64,000 bases of DNA from Trichaptum fuscoviolaceum. Taxonomy: Eukaryota > Basidiomycota > Agaricomycetes > Hymenochaetales > Trichaptaceae. Positions within the stretch are counted from its first letter, which is position 1; the number at the start of each line of letters is the position of its first letter. The stretch is taken from the NCBI GenBank assembly GCA_910574455.1, contig CAJSYZ010000006.1:1-64000 (forward strand), written 5' to 3'. The notes beneath the pieces are model-generated. The model did no database searches. It was not told where the DNA came from and saw only the letters and a list, made by a program, of their open reading frames with translations. The position numbers were made by a program, and so were the translations under genes. Shown one piece after another: positions 48,455 to 58,947 of the stretch.

Positions 48455-50017
48455 TCATTCACCCTGATCCACTTCGTCTTCGCATCTCTCCAGTATTTCA
48501 TCTCGGATAACTCTCATTCTCGGATCCTCTTTCAACCCTTCGAGACTGCAGTCATCAAAATCAATGTGCTGCAGCGTAGATCCCTCTCCTTCCCGCCTAC
48601 TGACGATCATGTCAACAACATCCGTCACTGTGATGGTGGAGGGAATGAAGCATGACGTGACCTTGAGACACTCAAGGTTCGGGCAGAGCGGAGGGCTAAC
48701 GACGTCTCCGTGTACATCTCCAACCACTACCCGACTGCTCGAGAGCTTCAGATTGAGCTCCTTGAAGAGCACTGAGTTCTCCGCGAACCGCACACCGTTG
48801 AAGTGGAGATGCCGCAGGCTCGTACAATGCACGAGCGCGTGCGTAAGCTCGACCTCGTAGACCATGTCCTCTGCAATAACTAGTCGCTCCAGCATGTCGC
48901 AGTTACTGAGCAAAAACGGGGCTAGACCACCCGGTGTCATGTCTTCATCCGCAGTGAGATCGTCCCGCTCATCCGGAAGGTATCCGTACTCGCAGTCGAC
49001 CGTTAAGTCCTTCAGCTGCGGGCAAAGCAGACCGCCAAGAAATTTGTATGGCGCCTCCCGGTCCCTAAAATCAAACTCGTCCATATAATACACCCGGAGT
49101 ATCTCGAGCCGCGGAAGTAGGATCTTTGTGAAGGCGACGGGGTGGAAACGATGATGGAAATGAGGATCCCATTCGAGATTATTATTCAAGGTGACTGTCA
49201 AAGTCTTAAGCACGGGCATCCGTCGAAGGATGGCATACCAGCTGGCAACAAGTTCGTCGGCGCAGCTCACGTCGAGGTCAAACTGAAGGGACGTGAGGCT
49301 TGACAGCACCAATCCTTCCGCGAGAGAAACATATATGGAACCACTGATATCGCACTGGCGCAGTTTACTGCAGCTCGCTGACAGGTCGATGGTCCCAGCC
49401 TCGCATTTATCGGCGGGCGACTGATAGAGAACGGTGAGGCTCTCTAGCTCGGGCATATTGTCAAGCACCCATGGCAAGGCGCTTTTCCGCGGCCTCGCGC
49501 GCATACTGCTACTAGGAAAGCATGTAGTTAGTGAGCGCAGGCGATGGCGAACGGGCTCTAACAGGCACATGAACCGGTACATCGAAGATGAAGCCAGCTT
49601 CATCTCTGTGCGAGGGATATCCGTCCCGATGGAAGGCGTCCAAAATATACAGGCATGTACGAGCACGGTGATGTCTAGTGGGAGGACCTGCCCGCTGCGC
49701 GCGAGGTATATCTCGACGAGACCGAGGCCTTTCGCTAGCTGCCCGGCCGACGTGAGACCTGTTCTTACTTTGATACAGGTCCATAGCCTATGCCGCCCTA
49801 GGGCAACTCTGCGCCAGCTCCGACAAACCTGCGTTATGTTGTGCAGATCAAGTAGAAACCCAACCACATCTCCGTCTGAGCCTGTGTTGGGCTGATGTTG
49901 GACAAGACAAAAGAAGATTTCTTCGAGGATAACGGCGGAAAGATTGGCCGCTCGGCCTTGGAAGTGATGGGTTAGAGTGGGAGGCGGTATTGGCATAAGT
50001 AGACCAGGGATTGACAT
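48455..50017 (-). CDS. F-box/LRR protein, paralogue 1
   Basis: A single-exon frame of 520 aa from ATG 50015-50017. The frame is open for 42 codons further upstream but without an ATG start, so the internal methionine is preferred. The F-box region is at about 15-80 (LSAVILEEIFFCLVQ, then ITQVCRSWRRVALGRHRLW). Leucine-rich strand-turn units follow, including AGTIDLSASCSKLRQCDISG, LLCPQLKDLTV and DMVYEVELTHALVHCTSLRH. The end (LQHIDFDDCSLEGLKEDPR) closely parallels the gene at 51723-53219. Role: probable SCF substrate adaptor; partner unknown. Confidence 0.85.
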   Translation of the reverse strand: MSIPGLLMPIPPPTLTHHFQGRAANLSAVILEEIFFCLVQHQPNTGSDGDVVGFLLDLHNITQVCRSWRRVALGRHRLWTCIKVRTGLTSAGQLAKGLGLVEIYLARSGQVLPLDITVLVHACIFWTPSIGTDIPRTEMKLASSSMYRFMCLLEPVRHRLRSLTTCFPSSSMRARPRKSALPWVLDNMPELESLTVLYQSPADKCEAGTIDLSASCSKLRQCDISGSIYVSLAEGLVLSSLTSLQFDLDVSCADELVASWYAILRRMPVLKTLTVTLNNNLEWDPHFHHRFHPVAFTKILLPRLEILRVYYMDEFDFRDREAPYKFLGGLLCPQLKDLTVDCEYGYLPDERDDLTADEDMTPGGLAPFLLSNCDMLERLVIAEDMVYEVELTHALVHCTSLRHLHFNGVRFAENSVLFKELNLKLSSSRVVVGDVHGDVVSPPLCPNLECLKVTSCFIPSTITVTDVVDMIVSRREGEGSTLQHIDFDDCSLEGLKEDPRMRVIRDEILERCEDEVDQGE

Positions 50018-51722
50018 GGAGGTTGAGAAGAGGAAGAATGGGTTCTGTGGTGCGCGTATCTTACCAGCAAAGAACGCACTATGTGTTTGGCTGTGTTTGC
50101 GCAACCACGACTTGAACCACAGTAGCGCTCCTGAGCTTTGCACATTTATATAGTAGGGCTGCTGGATACCACTCAGTTATGAAGAAGCATCTGACAAACA
50201 TTGGATTTAATTATCTAGAGGATCGGTTTATCTTAAAGTACAATTTGCGATAGGCCATTGCGCATCACTGCTGGTAAGAGACTCTGACATTGATGGTCTG
50301 TTTACTCTAGTAATACGGATTGGATTTGACCTGAAACTGTGTCGAGAGTCGGGTCGATTGGTCTTTCGGTGAGTTCTCGTTCACTGCCGTCTCACTATCC
50401 AGTTCCATAAGTCTTCCGTGTCTCGTTGCTCAAGATGGAAATGTTGCTTTAGATACGAATACGAAAGTGAGGAAAGGCAACTTACGCCCTCCATCGTGAC
50501 TCGTGAAAACTTGATCGGCGACCCGGAAGCACGCACTCAATTTGAAGTTGTACCCGACTGTAGTTTATTTGAGCTGCGAGATGAACGGCTAAACAAGCAT
50601 TTTAAGCACCGTCAGACTTACTGTGAAAAGATATGCCCGGAGTAGAAGAACAGAAAAGCAGAAAGTAAATGGTTGAGTGAACGTTGCCTCTTGCCGGGCC
50701 CATGCGCTCCGGCGAACAATGTCCATTTCAGGCTATGCTCCCGTCCCTCTCGTCACTATTACACATTTGCGTAGCGACCATTCGCTTTCCTTCTGCTGGC
50801 TTACCTAAAGCTACATCGTCATCTTCTGAAACAGTTCTCCGCTTGAAATTCTGAAAAAAAATGATGGGAAAGGTATCAATCGAGAATCGGATGGCTTCTG
50901 TGTCATTCTGACTCTCAGTCTCTGCTCACCACTCGACGCAACTCCAACTTTGAATCGCTACACACACAAGAGACAAAGCAGGCTCGTCCAAGCGCGGCGC
51001 TAATATGGATGGCCGAGGAACGCATGGACTTACATCTAAATTAAGGGAAACTTGAAGTGGGCATCCTCTCGACTATCAAGAAAAAACTAGACACTGCAGC
51101 AATGATAATGAGACCAGAGTACTATAATTGTGAGTACGTCTAAGTCCGCATTGGAAATCCCGATAAATGAGTCGGAACTGCGTGCTGGACGTGCGGTATG
51201 TTGAGGCAACGGAGCCTGGAATGGGAGCCAGTGGGGAGGTCTGTCATGGTCTGTCATCCTCGACGCAGCACAATCCACATCTGCGCATGGTGACGGTTAA
51301 TTGCTTTCTCTACAGGGATGGAAGGAACCGGCTCCCCCGGCAAGCCTGATCTGAGCGCAAGTGAACTGGACTATGTGTTGTTGGAAGTCTAGAGAGTGTG
51401 CCACAGATGGTGGCAGTCAAGAGCAGAAAGCGATCCCCTATATAGTAATGTACTACGAGAAATATATACATGTGTGACAAGTCAGCCCGTATCTGAACCC
51501 AAATCGGGTAGTGTGCCCGCCGCCATAATCACAATTCTCAACATGTGTTCGTCGTGAAAGCCATGTAATCTGCGAAGCCATCTCGCACGAGTACATGAGC
51601 ATTGAAAGCTATCTGATGCTCGCAAGAAGTTTACCCCAATTAACAAAAGATATGTGAGCCTTGTTTGATATTAACATACATCATACATTACTTGATATTT
51701 AGACAAATCTACATCTTGTGCT
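50018..51722. other. Spacer between the two F-box paralogues
   Basis: A 75-codon plus-strand frame (50418-50645) and shorter ones have no recognisable features. I see no relic of a third F-box copy. Confidence 0.5.
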
Positions 51723-53219
51723 CTAATCCATTTTCTTGTTGCATTCCCGGTTTAACTCAGCACGTACGGCAATTATCCTAGGGTCTTCATTGAACCCTTC
51801 TAGATTGCATCCTTCGAACGCAAAGTATTCAAGTTTCCGTTCATGCACACGGAGGTTGACGATCATGTCCACCAATAGCGCCTTGTCCATGATGGGGGGG
51901 ATGTGACAGTTGGTCACCGTGAGGTATTCCAGCCGCGTACAAAATGGAGCACAATTATCCTCATTGAGCTCTCCGGTGGCAAAATCATTCAGGACCATGA
52001 AGATCTCTGAGTCCTCAGCAAAGCGCATACCCCGGAACTGAAGAACCCGCAGGTTGGGACAACGCATAAGAGCGTATTCTAAATCTTGCTCGTAGTACAA
52101 ATCGTGGCCGATGACCAGCCGCTCAAGCCCGTTGCCATGCTCCTTTAGGAATGAGTATGGCTTGTAGCCGACGATGGCGACCTCGAAGCCGTCGAAGACG
52201 CTTTCGAACGGACCTCGCGCGCTTGGTGCGTTGGAGTAACTGCAGATGAGCTCCAGATCCTTCAGCTTCGGGCAGTACAGGCCGTCAAGGAATGTGTGCG
52301 GAGACAAGGGGGACTGAGCCTCCACGCTGACAGTGAAGCGCACGTGTAGTGTATGTAGATGCAAGAGCTTGACGGAGAACTCATGGGGTTGGATGGGGTG
52401 ATGCGTCCAGTCAAGTCCCTCGCGAATAACCACTGCCAACTTCTGGAGTCGGGTTGTTCGCCGGAGGATGTCGTACCAGTTAGCAACAAGCGCGCTGTCG
52501 CGACACCCAGCGAGATCGAAGTGAAGATAGGCAAGGTTCTCGAGCCGCAATCCCTCTGCGATGCGTACCTTGAAGCATCCAGAAATATGACACATGCGTA
52601 TCCGCGTGTTGCACGCAGAAAGGTCGATGGTCCCGGCTTCGCTGCTGTTGCGTATGGGCGGGTAGGCCAGCGTGAGGTGCTCAAGATTTGGCATGTTTTC
52701 GAGCGTCCATGACCATGAACTCGGTAATCTGTCTTGCAGAACACTGGGCTTGGCAACACTCATCGGAATACGCAGCTCAAGGTGCCGCAACCGGTCGCGG
52801 ACTGGCTGGATCAAGCGCATGTACTGGTGCACTGACGCTACAGCCAGACTCATGTTGATGCGCGAACCCCCATTGCCGTCGAAGTCCCTCTCCACCGCTG
52901 ACTTCTTACATCCATTTACAGTGATATCAAGTGGGAGGACGGGCCCGCTGCGCAAGATGTATTCCTCGACGAGCCTAACGCCCTTCTCCAGCCGTCCAAC
53001 CGAACCGACATCCGTTACTATCTTGACTGATGTCCATAGTTTCTTCCGATCGAGTGCAACGTACCGCCATGGACGGCATACCTGCGATACGTTTCCTGGC
53101 GCAAATCTGTGCATAGAAAGCGTTGTCGAGACCTCGTGAGGGTCGGGCTGGGCATGAAAGAATATCCGCTCGAGGATATCGGGAGCGAGATATGCTGCAC
53201 CTTGAAATTGATGAGCCAT
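51723..53219 (-). CDS. F-box/LRR protein, paralogue 2
   Basis: Single exon, 498 aa, ATG at 53217-53219. The F-box region is at about 10-62 (LAPDILERIFFHAQ, then VSQVCRPWRYVALDRKKLW). It shares with paralogue 1 a collinear set of motifs: SGPVLPLDITV, AGTIDLSA, ANWYDILRR, YCPKLKDLEL, LERLVIGHDLYYEQDLEYAL and a terminal CNLEGFNEDPR. The two genes are a same-orientation tandem pair with well-diverged sequence, so the duplication is old. No lesion is seen. Confidence 0.88.
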   Translation of the reverse strand: MAHQFQGAAYLAPDILERIFFHAQPDPHEVSTTLSMHRFAPGNVSQVCRPWRYVALDRKKLWTSVKIVTDVGSVGRLEKGVRLVEEYILRSGPVLPLDITVNGCKKSAVERDFDGNGGSRINMSLAVASVHQYMRLIQPVRDRLRHLELRIPMSVAKPSVLQDRLPSSWSWTLENMPNLEHLTLAYPPIRNSSEAGTIDLSACNTRIRMCHISGCFKVRIAEGLRLENLAYLHFDLAGCRDSALVANWYDILRRTTRLQKLAVVIREGLDWTHHPIQPHEFSVKLLHLHTLHVRFTVSVEAQSPLSPHTFLDGLYCPKLKDLELICSYSNAPSARGPFESVFDGFEVAIVGYKPYSFLKEHGNGLERLVIGHDLYYEQDLEYALMRCPNLRVLQFRGMRFAEDSEIFMVLNDFATGELNEDNCAPFCTRLEYLTVTNCHIPPIMDKALLVDMIVNLRVHERKLEYFAFEGCNLEGFNEDPRIIAVRAELNRECNKKMD

Positions 53220-53848
53220 GATACTCGAAGGCGGGCCAAAGTTTTGCGTGAGGGACAGTAGGAGGATGATTGATTAAGAGTGGAGGGAGACGGGTGATTC
53301 CGCGTGAGGAGTCTTATATAGAAAGTTGTTGAACTTGTGGTTTTCGATAAACAAAGCCATACAAACAAAACAACCACCAGCCGCGCCTAACTCTGAGCTG
53401 ATACTGGCGTGGAATCTAGCACTTGGTCATTGACGTTAAATGTAGATGTCCTAAGAGCCATAATAGAGGTGCGAAAGGGCAACAGCAATAGTTGAATTCA
53501 AATCTGGTCTAAATCACAACATACTTGAAAGACGAGCTTCTCCGGAAACTAATATTCTACATAGTTCCAAATAACCCTTCATACACCGTCTATGACAGCT
53601 GAAAGCATTTTGTCACTTATGAATTACAACAACTTGCTGCGCTAGTCAGGGTATAGATTTTATGATTATTATAAGAAAGATTGGAAGAGAATGGAGCAGT
53701 TGGGATGCTAACAATAGAAGATGTAAGTTCAGTGTCTCATCTGCTGTGCTCTGCTCGCATGACAACCCAGCAATGTCATAATACAATAATAATATATAAC
53801 TCAATACACTAATAACTCATTTTGGGAGCCCTGGGTCTGAACTGCCAG
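53220..53848. other. Promoter side of F-box paralogue 2, then recombinase 3' flank
   Basis: AT-rich and without a gene up to the 3' end of the recombinase fragment. TATATA-like and T-rich stretches near 53310 may belong to the F-box promoter. Confidence 0.4.
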
Positions 53849-54301
53849 CTATGGTGGGCCGAAACTGCCACGGGGCGGTTGCACTGCTGCTCCCTCTGCC
53901 CCGCGCGCAGCTTGTGGTGCGCCGCGACGAGCCCGCGGAACACCCGCCGAACCAGGCGAAGCCGCAGCCGCGGGCGCGTGCGCACGGGCTCCACCCCTAT
54001 GGGACGGCCCGTTAAGATTGGAAGAGGAAGGTGTTGGAACAAGTGGGATGTTGGTTGCGTTCAGCGGGATGAGCTGGTGGAATTCGCGCCAATAACGGAG
54101 GTAAGAGTCACCCGACCAACGGCCCATCTCTTTCACGAGGTCGGGGTGGACGCCTCCTAGCAAGAGAGCAGTGGTACCACCAATGCGGAAGGAGTGGCCG
54201 GTGTAGCGAGGGAGGTTTGCAGCGGACCAGACCACATTACAAGTCCGCAGGAACAAGCCTTTGGTCATGATTGTAAAGACATTGGATTGTGATGCAAACG
54301 A
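53849..54301 (-). pseudogene. Tyrosine recombinase, C-terminal part, split by the copia insertion
   Basis: The minus strand carries the catalytic end of a phage-integrase-type recombinase: GHSFRIGGTTALLLGG (the H-x-x-R box), KEMGRWSGDSYLRYWR (the second His/Trp and the nucleophile Tyr), then IPLNATNIPLVPT and a GC-rich, Ala/Arg-rich tail to the stop at 53849. In fungi such enzymes belong to Crypton- or DIRS-like elements and related degenerate families. The upstream part of the same frame lies at 59253-59476 beyond the retrotransposon. The N-terminal core-binding domain and the first catalytic Arg region are not found, so the gene was probably already truncated. Confidence 0.8.
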
Positions 54302-54595
54302 TAATAGAAGTCACGAAGAGATCTGAAGGTAGCGGCAATAGCGCAGGTGAACACACAGTTCGAGGGGACTGATAACTTGATAATATTCCTGAGCCTATAT
54401 GCTCTACTTATATACTGTACAGAGAACAATAGAGAGAAACACATAGAACACTATGGAACAATGCACAGACCATGCTGCGTACACAACTCATACATGCTGC
54501 GCAGTACAACTATTGTCCTAGTCACAATCAGTCAGATCACCGGGTCTATCTAATGAATCAGTTCATCATATGACTCCGAGTGACTCATTCTAACA
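54302..54595 (-). repeat. 3' LTR of the copia element
   Basis: 294 bp. On the minus strand it begins TGTTAGAATGAG and ends CTTCTATTA. The left target duplication AACGA is at 54297-54301. Confidence 0.95.
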
Positions 54596-54604
54596 CTCCT
54601 CCTC
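54596..54604 (-). other. Polypurine tract
   Basis: GAGGAGGAG on the minus strand directly before the 3' LTR, overlapping the stop of the RT frame. It is the expected plus-strand DNA primer. Confidence 0.8.
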
Positions 54605-56117
54605 AAGCACGTAGTCGGATACCATCGACGAAGTGATTGACCTTAGGCTCAGGCAGAGCCTTTGTCAAGATGTCAGCGAAGTTGTCATCTGTAGCGACGT
54701 ACTTGACTAGTATCTTTCCCAAAGATACTTGATCGCGTATCCAATGATAGTAGATGTCGATGTGCTTCGTGCGTGCATGGTAAACGTCGTCCGATGCAAT
54801 GTTGATCGCAGACGTGTTGTCGCAGTGAAGCGTAAACGGCTTGAGATCTAAATTCAGTGCCTGGCCAAGTACCTCACTTAGCCATACACCCTCCTTCCCG
54901 GCATACGTTAACGCAACGTATTCAGCTTCGGCGGTCGATAGCGTGACGAGTTCTTGTCGCTTAGAAGACCAAGAAATAGCTGAATTGACAAACCGATATA
55001 TGTAGCCGGAGATAGGGCGTCGTCCTTCCGTGGACATTCCATCTGAGTCCGAAAATCCTTCCAACTCGTCCTTCCCATTCCCTCCTAGCATCAACCACTT
55101 ATTCTTCGTCGCCTTCAGGTACTGAAACGCACACTTAAGTGCTGTCCAGTGCGTCGGTCCAGGATTGGACATATAGCGAGCGAGCTGCCCAACGATCCAA
55201 GCGATGTCGGGACGCGAAACGTCAGCAGCGTAGCGTAGAGCTCCAACGGCTGCTCGGAACGGTCGGTTCTCCATGTCGGCGCGCTTCTCCTGAGTCTGGG
55301 GAGCCTGGTCGGTGCTAAGGTGGACGGAGGTTTTCGCAGGAATTTTCATGGGCATGGCGTCATCAAAGCCATATCGAGTAATGATGGTCTCGATGTATGG
55401 GAGCTGGCGAATAGCGATAACGTGAGTAGGCTTATTCCGCTTGATCTCCATACCAAGTGCCCAGCTGACTTCCCCGCCGTCAGTGTACTCGACCTTCTCG
55501 CCAATCTTCTTCTTCAGCTCGTTGCAGTTGCCTCGCTTGCTCGATGCAAGAAACAAGTCGTCGACCCATGATACCGTGACAGTGATGTGGCCGTCCGGGT
55601 GATGCCGATAGAAGAGTGCTTCTTCCTTATCGGTGCGTCGAAGTCCGGCGCCTTCAAGGATCTTGCAAAGAACCTGGTACCATCGCCGACCTGCCTGCTT
55701 AAGACCATAGAGAGCTTTGATAAGACGAATCACCTGTCCTGGCCTAATACCTGGAAGTGTATAGCCGACTGGTGGGCGTGCATAGATTTCTTCGTCTGAG
55801 TCGAGTTCGCCGTACAGATATGCCGACTTGACATCAATCTGATGGATCTCCCAGTCGTGCGTTGCGGCGTATGCGAGTATGCCGCGGATTGTAGATAGAC
55901 GAGCAACTGGAGCACGAGTGTCGTTAGCGTAATAATCAATGCCTTCGACCTGGGTAAATCCCTGTACGACAAGTCTCGCTTTGTACTTATCGATGCTGCC
56001 GTCAGTCCGACGCTTCGTCCGATAGACAAACTTCAATCCCGTGAGGTTGGCGCCGTGCGGGGGAGTGACGTATTCCCATGTCTTATGCTTAAGAAGCGAG
56101 TTAATTTCAACTTCCAT
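54603..56117 (-). CDS. Copia reverse transcriptase-RNase H frame
   Basis: 504 codons in the same frame as the upstream gag-pol frame, separated by TGA 56127-56129 and three codons. RT motifs: TGLKFVYRTKRRTDGSIDKY, QIDVKSAYLYGELD, KALYGLKQAGRRWY and the active-site variant SWVDDLFLA. RNase H motifs: STAEAEYVALTYAGKEG, HCDNTSAINIA and RTKHIDIYYHWIRD; the end is ILTKALPEPKVNHF. No further stop is present. The ATG at 56115-56117 is internal to the polyprotein and unlikely to be a natural start. Confidence 0.93.
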   Translation of the reverse strand: MEVEINSLLKHKTWEYVTPPHGANLTGLKFVYRTKRRTDGSIDKYKARLVVQGFTQVEGIDYYANDTRAPVARLSTIRGILAYAATHDWEIHQIDVKSAYLYGELDSDEEIYARPPVGYTLPGIRPGQVIRLIKALYGLKQAGRRWYQVLCKILEGAGLRRTDKEEALFYRHHPDGHITVTVSWVDDLFLASSKRGNCNELKKKIGEKVEYTDGGEVSWALGMEIKRNKPTHVIAIRQLPYIETIITRYGFDDAMPMKIPAKTSVHLSTDQAPQTQEKRADMENRPFRAAVGALRYAADVSRPDIAWIVGQLARYMSNPGPTHWTALKCAFQYLKATKNKWLMLGGNGKDELEGFSDSDGMSTEGRRPISGYIYRFVNSAISWSSKRQELVTLSTAEAEYVALTYAGKEGVWLSEVLGQALNLDLKPFTLHCDNTSAINIASDDVYHARTKHIDIYYHWIRDQVSLGKILVKYVATDDNFADILTKALPEPKVNHFVDGIRLRA

Positions 56118-56126
56118 AGCTGCATA

Positions 56127-58904
56127 TCATTGGTCCGCATCAGGTCGCTTGTTGACCTCGAAGATAGTGATCGGGTCGCCAAGAGGGTCTCCTCCTGAGG
56201 CTAGCCATGCCTCGGCAGTCTCCTCGGCCATGTACGTAAGTCGTTCTGGCGCTTTGGTCTGGCGCTTCGGCCTGGTGGTGGTGTCACTGGCTGGCTGATC
56301 TGAGGTGTTGTCTTCGCGTTCTGGACCGATGTCGATGTCCTGAGGCGGATCGTTACTATTCTCCTCCTCAACGCCGAAGATCATCCGAATATTGCGCTCG
56401 GTTGACACCTTTCGCGATGGCCAATAAACGCGATAGCCATTAGAAGGTTCATCCGGAGCAAGCCAGCGACACTGTACACCACGTTCAGTTAACTTATCGG
56501 CAGATTCAAGACGTACAACACATTGTTGACCAAACGGATAAATCGACGTAAGGTCCGGCGGCGTGCCGTAGCGTGCCTCAAATGGTGACCGAAACTGAAG
56601 ACCGGAGTGCGGGGTTCGATTGTAGACGTAAAGTGCGTACGTGAGAGCCTCGCCCCAGAGGTTGGTAGGCAGGCGAGCACTAGCCAAGTTAGTACGAACA
56701 ATCTGGAGAATCGTGCCGTGAACCCGTTCCGCAACTCCGTTGTGCGCCGGTGTGTCATGTACCGTAAGTCGCCGATCAGTGCCATTCTTCGCCAAGTACT
56801 CGTCAAAATCCTTCGACAGAAAAGCTCCGTCGTTGTCCGACTGCAAGACCTTGACAGTAATACCGTATTGAGTCTGTAACCAAGTCTGGAATTTGACGTA
56901 CTGCGATAAAGCATCTGATTTGTTCGGCATAACAAACATATGGCACCATCGAGTCGCGTCGTCGACAATTGTAAGTGCGTACCGCCCGTGTGACGGTGTC
57001 TGTACCTTGGCGGGACCCCAGATGTCCATGTGAACATGATCGCCATACTTTGGCGCGGTAGGGCTCGTCCGCTGAGGTGGGACGACGGTGCGACGGATCT
57101 TGGAGACGGCGCATGTAACACAGCTCCGCTCCTCCTGATGGTTAGGATCAAGACGTAATCCTTTCAGCTTACCAGAGCTGGCCATCTTCTTGATATAGGC
57201 GTAATTGACATGCCCAAGACGCACGTGCAAGTCGTAAAGAGATAGCATTGGCCACGTGTTGGCATCGTCAGTAGTCGCCATGTTCGCCCAATTTGCCGCA
57301 TAGACACCATTGCGCTTGGCGATGATCCCAATGAGCTTCTTCTTCGGATCGCGAATGAAGAGCTTCCCATCCTCGAATAGGAGAGTGTAACATTTCTCAT
57401 CGAGTTTGTTGGGAGAGATCAGCGTAGATGTGAAACTCGGGTTGCAGCGCACGTCACTTATCTTAATGGTGTTAAACCGGTTGCCATGAGGGACCTTAAT
57501 GTCCATATCGCCCTTGATGGTGGTGTGCACATAGTTGCCGTTAGCGGTGCGAATAGCAAATGGCTCCGTCTTCTTTATGTTATAGAGACGGTTCTGGTCC
57601 GGAGTGACGTGAATGGTGGCGCCTGTGTCAAAGACGTCAATAGCAAATACGGTCTCAGGGGTAGTCGCCATCCATGCATCGGCGGGCATAGCCGTTGCGA
57701 CGACTTCCTCGATCTTGGCCGTCTGGGCCTTCTCCGCGGGCTTACTGCCCTCGCCGTTGGCCTCGTTGGCACTGTCCTTCTGCTTCCGCTTCGGAGATGG
57801 GCACTGCTTTGAGTAGTGTCCGTAGCCCTGACAGTTATAGCATTTCCAATCCTCGGATTTGCCTTTACTGTCGTCATTTCGCTTGCCCTTACCCCAGCCC
57901 TTCTTCCCTTTACCCTTGCCCCAGTCCTTCTTTCCGCCCTTGCCCTTCACCCAGTTCGCCTGCTCCTCCTTCTCCTTCTCCTGGCGATCGTGCTTGCGCG
58001 TCGTGCCGGAGACGGCAGCTTTTGAGGCGGCCTTCTGGCGTAAGGCGTTAATGACTTCGGTGGACGTAAGATGACGGGCCTCGAAGACTGGAAGGTTTGC
58101 TGCTGGGAAAGCTGGTATGTGCCCGAGAGCAGCGCGGAGAGCGTCAATCTGTGCACCTGTCGATTGGTTCGCCTGATCGATGCTCTGCTTGGTGATAGCG
58201 ATAACGTCACGATAAGCCTCGGGGATCGATGCGGAGATAGCGTTGATAAACGTCTCATCGGTAATCTGGCGTCCAAACTCGGCAATCTTGTCCCGAACCT
58301 CAAGCATCTTGTCCAGATGACCATTGATGTCGCGATCATTGGTGCATTTGAGCGTGTAAAGCTGCGCCTCGGTGACGGCTTCAACAGTGTGCGTCACAAC
58401 ATTGTAATCGCGATCGAGTGCAGCAAGTAGTTCGTGAGTATTGTCCAAATGCATGACTTTGGTGTAGATGGAGTTGGGTAACTTGCCGCATATAGCGTTG
58501 ACAATCTCGTCATTGAGTGTCATAGAAGCAGCGTCAGGTGCCGCGGTGATCAGAGCACGGCCTCGAGAAGCTTTGATGGCTCCCTTGATGCGGGCGATCC
58601 AAATACGATAGTTGCCAGCATCGTTGGCAAGTTTGTCGACAGAGTCAAAGTTCTTGTTGACGTTGGTTGCCATGACTGGTTCCTCGACAACAGTGGGTGC
58701 GTTGAACGGTGGGTTGTCTGGTGTGAGCTGGGCGAATGATCGAAAGAAATTCGCAAAGTGTTGTCCACGTAGGTTGTTGTAGATTTGGTGAGCCTCCCGA
58801 CGTCTAGCGCGGAGAGTTACAAGTGGTCGGATAGGTTGTGGGTAGAGGTCCGCGTCAATAGTAAAGATATCAGGTAAAGCAGCACCAGTAGCTCGTGTGA
58901 GCAT
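56127..58904 (-). CDS. Copia Gag-protease-integrase frame
   Basis: 925 codons from ATG 58902-58904. The Gag-like region (about 1-330) is followed by a lysine/glycine-rich stretch and a CCHC zinc knuckle (CYNCQGYGHYSKQC, about 350). The aspartic protease core is DTGATIHVTPDQ (about 420). The integrase has its HHCC zinc site (RLGHVNYAYIKKM, then CVTCAVSK), catalytic motifs MDIWGP, SDNDGAF and NGVAERVHG, and a C-terminal GKGK-free linker to KRQTKAPERL. The frame ends at a TGA where copia polyproteins normally have a Trp codon ahead of the AM-E-E-I start of RT. Confidence 0.93.
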   Translation of the reverse strand: MLTRATGAALPDIFTIDADLYPQPIRPLVTLRARRREAHQIYNNLRGQHFANFFRSFAQLTPDNPPFNAPTVVEEPVMATNVNKNFDSVDKLANDAGNYRIWIARIKGAIKASRGRALITAAPDAASMTLNDEIVNAICGKLPNSIYTKVMHLDNTHELLAALDRDYNVVTHTVEAVTEAQLYTLKCTNDRDINGHLDKMLEVRDKIAEFGRQITDETFINAISASIPEAYRDVIAITKQSIDQANQSTGAQIDALRAALGHIPAFPAANLPVFEARHLTSTEVINALRQKAASKAAVSGTTRKHDRQEKEKEEQANWVKGKGGKKDWGKGKGKKGWGKGKRNDDSKGKSEDWKCYNCQGYGHYSKQCPSPKRKQKDSANEANGEGSKPAEKAQTAKIEEVVATAMPADAWMATTPETVFAIDVFDTGATIHVTPDQNRLYNIKKTEPFAIRTANGNYVHTTIKGDMDIKVPHGNRFNTIKISDVRCNPSFTSTLISPNKLDEKCYTLLFEDGKLFIRDPKKKLIGIIAKRNGVYAANWANMATTDDANTWPMLSLYDLHVRLGHVNYAYIKKMASSGKLKGLRLDPNHQEERSCVTCAVSKIRRTVVPPQRTSPTAPKYGDHVHMDIWGPAKVQTPSHGRYALTIVDDATRWCHMFVMPNKSDALSQYVKFQTWLQTQYGITVKVLQSDNDGAFLSKDFDEYLAKNGTDRRLTVHDTPAHNGVAERVHGTILQIVRTNLASARLPTNLWGEALTYALYVYNRTPHSGLQFRSPFEARYGTPPDLTSIYPFGQQCVVRLESADKLTERGVQCRWLAPDEPSNGYRVYWPSRKVSTERNIRMIFGVEEENSNDPPQDIDIGPEREDNTSDQPASDTTTRPKRQTKAPERLTYMAEETAEAWLASGGDPLGDPITIFEVNKRPDADQ

Positions 58905-58947
58905 AAACGATGAATAGTCCCAGTAGCGCGCTAGTCAGAGCCAGCAA

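Noticed and set aside
48455..50143. Longer F-box protein starting at 50143
   Set aside because: The extra 42 codons begin with a non-ATG codon; the first ATG in frame is at 50015-50017, just before the F-box.
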